From contig CM049320.1 in NCBI GenBank assembly GCA_026874595.1, forward strand, positions 11,929,964 to 11,993,963: a stretch of 64,000 nucleotides of DNA, in the 5' to 3' direction. A program made the translations under genes and the position numbers. Below the pieces are notes generated by a model. It ran no database searches and had not been told where the DNA came from. It saw only the letters and a program-made list of their open reading frames with translations. This document shows positions 59,960 through 64,000 of the stretch, one piece after another (position 1 is the stretch's first letter; every line of letters starts with the position of its first letter). This DNA comes from Sipunculus nudus (Eukaryota; Annelida; Sipuncula; Golfingiida; Sipunculidae).

Positions 59960-60849
59960 CTGTAGAATACATGTAAATTTGAAGGTATATAACATAAAAC
60001 CTGTTGATCTTGTTAATCTGTGATGCGCAAGATTAAGTCTTATCTCTTACATGCTTTGATTGAGAACTATATGTATTTTATATTCATAAAATGTACATGA
60101 AATTATACAGCATTTATAGTATTGATGGGGGTCATCTCCTTGATCACAATCCATCATGAACAGTTTATCATCAAACAATGATCAACTATTATTTACTGTT
60201 GAGAAGTTATAATATCATGAAAAGTCATCAGGAAACATTAGTTGAGCTCAAGGAGTATGAAATTTCTGATCAAATACAGATCTTTACTTCCTCTCAAATG
60301 ATATAGGCTTCATCTTAGCTAATATATAATACAGTCATTATAATTATATAAAGCTTAACATTTGTGAAAATTCTTTAGCTAATTATGTCAATACAAGATT
60401 AAACATTGGACCATCTGCATCAACTGACTGATCATCAATTTTACATTCAATCATCAGTCCCAACGATAACAAATTGAATTAGCATCATGGATAATTATAT
60501 AATTTATGAACACTTACTTTTTCAACAGTGAAAACTGTCTTAGTTTTTGCTCCTTTCCCCTTATCATAGGCACTTGCCCTCTCCAGAAACTGGGCCACTG
60601 CCAATTCCTGTTCAGCCTTTAAACCCTGAAATCATAAAATAACATAAGCTTATAGAGAAGTCTGACATGTAAAATACCATGCAAGCAGGATTCACTTTAT
60701 ATCATGATAACATGTTAGATGAATAAAACAAATTATATAAATTGAATCCTCTTGTCACAGAATTTTTTAAATTAGTTTTCTTCACCCTGTGGATCATCAT
60801 AGAAAATAAACAAGTTACTAATGGGCCAAGACCCTCAGCTGAACCTGAA

Positions 60850-60912
<63 letters not shown>

Positions 60913-62776
60913 AAAACAGTTTTTGTTTGATCTAGTGAAAGCTATAATCTGTATATGTCCAAGGACATGTAAATCCCAACAATAATTCTACTTCCTACAT
61001 AATGAAAGGAAACAACACAAATTAAACATTTACCTGTGCTTAAAAATATAAAAGGAAGTTTATAACTTAATTTAGGTTTTATTATTTCACAGTGACCAAG
61101 CTTGACCTGTTCATAACCTAAGTTTCCCAACAACTGTGATAAATCTGGGAAACTGTATAGACTGAAGTATATGTAAAATTTTATTATACACCTTAAAAAA
61201 TTATAAACCTGTCCTGTTGCCGAAAATGTCCATTGTCATAAATTTCAAATCCTTCCATGATCAATACAATTTTTGGGACACTGAAGGTGCCCAAAAGTCA
61301 AAGAAGGTAGACCAATGATATAATTTTAGCTTTCCTATAACATCGTTCAAAGCTAACCTGGTTGCCAAAATTTGTTAATCTGGTTGCTAAACGTATCATT
61401 ATAATGACTTGTAGCTAAAATGTGTGTCCCTCTATAATACAATAAGAGGGTGCACATGCTGAAAGTCATGTAGATAATGGACAAAGGGCTATCCTTATAC
61501 CTCTTTTGAGGAGGATACTGTGTTGAAAATTTTTAATTCCATGAATAGATCACACTCATGATTTAAATAAAGTTTTCCCACAGATATCTATGAAGCAATT
61601 TAAACAAACTCACTGATGGTTTTCTTGGCATCAGATTCAAGCCTGACTTGAATAGAATCTTCATATTTCTCTGTTCCTGCTTCAAATCCTCATTTATGCT
61701 GCGCAGGAGACAGAACTCACGAAGGATCTGGAAGAATATAAGATGTGGAGCTGGCAGATGCAAATTATTGGCAAACCCTAGCTGTTATACACATATCACA
61801 AGCATTGGTTAGATTTAATGAATTCTAGGAAGTAGCATGACCACTGGCATAAGAAATGCATATATTTATTTACCACCATATTTTTGTCAAGATTATGAAC
61901 AAGGGACCCATTGGTCACGGCGCACAGCTGATTGTGACAGTAATAACTGCATCACCATAGATTTTTTAATGTGCATTAAAAATACTATCCTGATTGCTCA
62001 GGAACTAAGGCTAAATGACAGGGGGGAGGGGAGAGTTACTTACAACACCTCTAGATATAAATACAGAATACGGAATTAAAATCAATGGTGCTTACAGGGA
62101 CTGGTGGGGGGCAGCATGATCTCAATTAAATGACTTGGATATTGCAACTGAAGCAGCAACAGCAACTGAGTATTATAAAATAAGTGATCCATGGATCAAA
62201 ACATTCAGCTTAAAAGCAAGCCATTTTATCCTAACATTCACAACTAGAATTTAATCATCTGAAATTGATGTTGAATTTTAACTTCAGATATGATCTTGAC
62301 CTTTGACCTTCTAACACATCACCAAGGTTCTTTCGTAAGTGATAGATGACAAGTTGGCCAAGTGTGTATCAACTAAAAAGTTTCAACCACTTTAGGTGGT
62401 ATCGTACAGGGACACCTTAAATTTCCAAGGAACAGACATAGTAACAAGAAAGTACACTCCCCTTTCCTTAACCTTGTGTCCTATTTTTAAAGAAATTATC
62501 TTATATCTTACATTTTCAGTGTTTACTATTGTACATGAAGGGATGGATAATATGTGAATTAAAATGCCTTTACTTACATAGTCCATGTCACCAAGAAATG
62601 GAAATCTCTCAACAAGTGGTTTAACCCTCCCTGCTGGCTGCTTGGTCAACCACTCCCTTCTATCAAGGAAAGTCTCTCGTTGCAGCATTGTCACATGAGC
62701 AACATCAGGACTTGGCTTTCGCCACTCCTCTTGGATGGCCTCTTCACATTTCCTCATCTCCTCTGTAGACAACTTT
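59603..62776 (-). CDS. Uncharacterised protein, SAMD3-like C-terminal region; 5'-partial (4 exons)
   Basis: Exons 62776-62578, 61727-61614, 60625-60518 and 59959-59603, all GT...AG in phase, giving 259 residues up to the TAA at 59605-59603. The segment FLDRREWLTKQPAGRVKPLV then ERFPFLGDMDYILREFCLL resembles the R-R-x-W...P-x-L...E-F block that I recall from the many SAMD3-like proteins of fish and invertebrates. The last exon (PRLVLFMSTHDELDEAVIV then GDEINICTG, later YYVSDLEYPRVYSQIL) fits their C-terminal block with a YYV-N/D-EYP motif. No SAM domain is visible; it would lie upstream, beyond the window. The function is unknown. No signal peptide or membrane segment is seen in this part. An AATAAA overlaps the stop codon. 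The family call is tentative; the exon structure is firmer. Confidence 0.72.
60518..60625 (-). CDS. SAMD3-like third visible exon
   Basis: Exactly 36 codons in phase 0, acceptor atttcag, donor gtaagt. Encodes GLKAEQELAVAQFLERASAY then a basic DKGKGAKTKTVFTVEK. Because it is phase 0 at both ends it could be skipped without a frame change. Confidence 0.75.
60852..60908. repeat. (TA)n microsatellite
   Basis: About 28 TA units in a ttgatctagtg-flanked part of the region between SAMD3-like exons 60518 and 61614. Confidence 0.95.
61614..61727 (-). CDS. SAMD3-like second visible exon
   Basis: 114 bp in phase 0, acceptor attcttccag, donor gtgagt. Encodes ILREFCLLRSINEDLKQEQR then NMKILFKSGLNLMPRKPS. 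Joins LGDMDY of the preceding exon. Confidence 0.75.
62578..62776 (-). CDS. SAMD3-like exon (first visible)
   Basis: Acceptor gctttag, donor gtaagt. Encodes KLSTEEMRKCEEAIQEEW then RKPSPDVAHVTMLQRETFLD and RREWLTKQPAGRVKPLVERF. Charged, helical, Trp-containing. The acceptor position could shift by a few bases, as a second AG lies 6 bases upstream. The preceding exon was not found before the window edge. Confidence 0.7.
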
Positions 62777-62921
62777 CTAAAGCTTCATATATAAAGTAAA
62801 CAATAAATTTCTAAGGTATCCTTATCCTTTTACTAAATCATTAGGAGTTAAAGTAAAAATATACATAAATGACTTCTGTATGTGTCACTGAGATTTTTAC
62901 TTCCTGAGAAATATGTACAAT

Positions 62922-63850
62922 AAGTGACCCAGGGGTAATGATGCTCAGCCGACTGACATTTGGATAATATGTCCTTGCACAGACAACCAGGCGGCATCAT
63001 TGTTCATGCATATTAGCTTAAGTTCATCAAGACCCATAAGCACAACAAATTTGATGACAATCAGCCTTTCATGAGGAATCTGGCAATTTGTGTGTATATT
63101 GCATTATTTCTGGGGTGCTCAAATATACCCCAAAACTCTGAGAATATAGGTCACTGTGACCCAATTTCAGGTTTCTGGGGAGAACTTTTGAGGAACTCTC
63201 AGGATGTCAAGTTAGAAGATTCTGGGCCCCATGGTTATGATTTGTGCCCTACTTTGGTATCAAATTTTCAATTATTCTATGGGGTACTTCTGAGCCCCAT
63301 GGCTCGGACAATATGGGTGACAGAGACCTAATTTCAGGTTTCCAAGGAGACTTCTCATGGGCCTCCTAGCATGTCAAGAAAGAAGATTCTAGGTCTAGTT
63401 GTTACTATTTGTGCGCTATTAGCAGATGACGGCATCTTTTAAGGTCACAAAACGGAGAAAAAATTGTAAAAATACAGGTGGCACCACCAATCTGCAGAAA
63501 CTGATGGTACTCTCAATGATCAATATCAATACAAGGAATCATGGTGATCAATGCATTAGTTGTTCAGAAACTTTAGCTTTTGTATCAAATTTTTCATTAT
63601 TCGGGGGGGGGGGGAGGGGGGTACTTCGGAGCCCCATAGCTTGAAGAATATAGGTAACAGAGACCTAAGGAGACCTAAGAGACCAGAGACCAAGGAGATT
63701 TTTAATGGACCTCTATGGATGTAAAGTAAGAAGATCCCAGGTCCAGCAGGTACGATTTGTGCCTTGTGAACGGACAGACAGCCGGACAGCCGACAAGCAA
63801 AGAGTGATCACTATAGCTAAGATGACCTACAGTCAGCTGAGCTAATAAAA
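62922..63850 (+). mobile_element. Foldback element carrying one 335-bp-type unit
   Basis: The left end aagtgacccaggggtaatga then GCTCAGCCGACTG matches the left end of the tandem array at 16377. The right end tcagctgagctaataaaa reads, in reverse complement, GCTCAGCTGACTG, so the element has terminal inverted repeats. The interior holds about two units (63120-63300 partial, 63300-63660) with tatgggtgacagagacctaa, gtcaagaa-gaagattctagg and ggtggcaccacc. A poly-G run sits at 63603-63621. The end carries cggacagacagccggacagc. Confidence 0.7.
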
Positions 63851-64000
63851 TGTTATCAGCCAGGTGTTTTTTATTGTATCTTAAAGCATACTGATGAATC
63901 TGAACATATTACATTATTGCATTACAAAGCAGGGAATATATAGATATTTGTGTGTAAAAAATGAAAGCCAGTTAAAACTACAACAAAACATCCCAAGTTG

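Overview
The window is animal nuclear DNA: AT-rich, intron-rich and full of repeats. It holds parts of three protein-coding genes, all on the minus strand, with exons of about 50-350 bp (plus one of 1.1 kb) separated by introns of up to 17 kb. The best guide to the organism is the complete neuronal synaptobrevin/VAMP gene. Its Pro/Gly-rich N-terminus and C-terminal tail ending WVVTSQ resemble lophotrochozoan VAMPs as I remember them, so I infer a mollusc (perhaps a bivalve) or a near relative. No database search was possible. Exons were deduced by joining reading frames across GT...AG splice signals with matching phase.

Layout by coordinate. (1) 162-7188: seven exons of an MFSD8/CLN7-like major facilitator transporter; its 3' end runs off the left edge and its 5' end was not found. 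One exon inserts a polar loop of about 330 residues between TM6 and TM7. (2) 8640-9743: a decayed non-LTR retrotransposon reverse transcriptase. (3) 11.6-20.4 kb: a repeat-dense gap with TA satellites, a CGCG-rich inverted-repeat element, several repeats carrying the palindrome GGTGGCGCCACC, a tandem array of about 335-bp units and foldback sequences. (4) 24259-53640: the VAMP gene, reading right to left. Its start codon is split by intron 1, and it has two alternative 52-bp exons for the transmembrane anchor. Its introns hold a hAT-type MITE with an intact 8-bp target-site duplication, a 28-bp minisatellite at the exon 2 splice acceptor, a palindromic MITE and two fields of degenerate short repeats. 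(5) 53.9-59.6 kb: intergenic DNA with three motif-saturated repeat blocks, a tRNA-like sequence and TA satellites. (6) 59603-62776: the last four exons of an uncharacterised gene resembling the SAMD3-like family of invertebrates and fish. (7) 62922-63850: a single-copy relative of the 335-bp array element.

The genes form no operon or common pathway: one is a predicted lysosomal/vacuolar membrane transporter, one a vesicle-fusion SNARE and one unknown. The most interesting biology is the VAMP membrane-anchor switch. Exons 6a and 6b have the same length and phase, so using one or the other keeps the frame, while using both or neither gives a product without a membrane anchor. The repeats are mostly small non-autonomous elements, each built from its own short motif on both strands.
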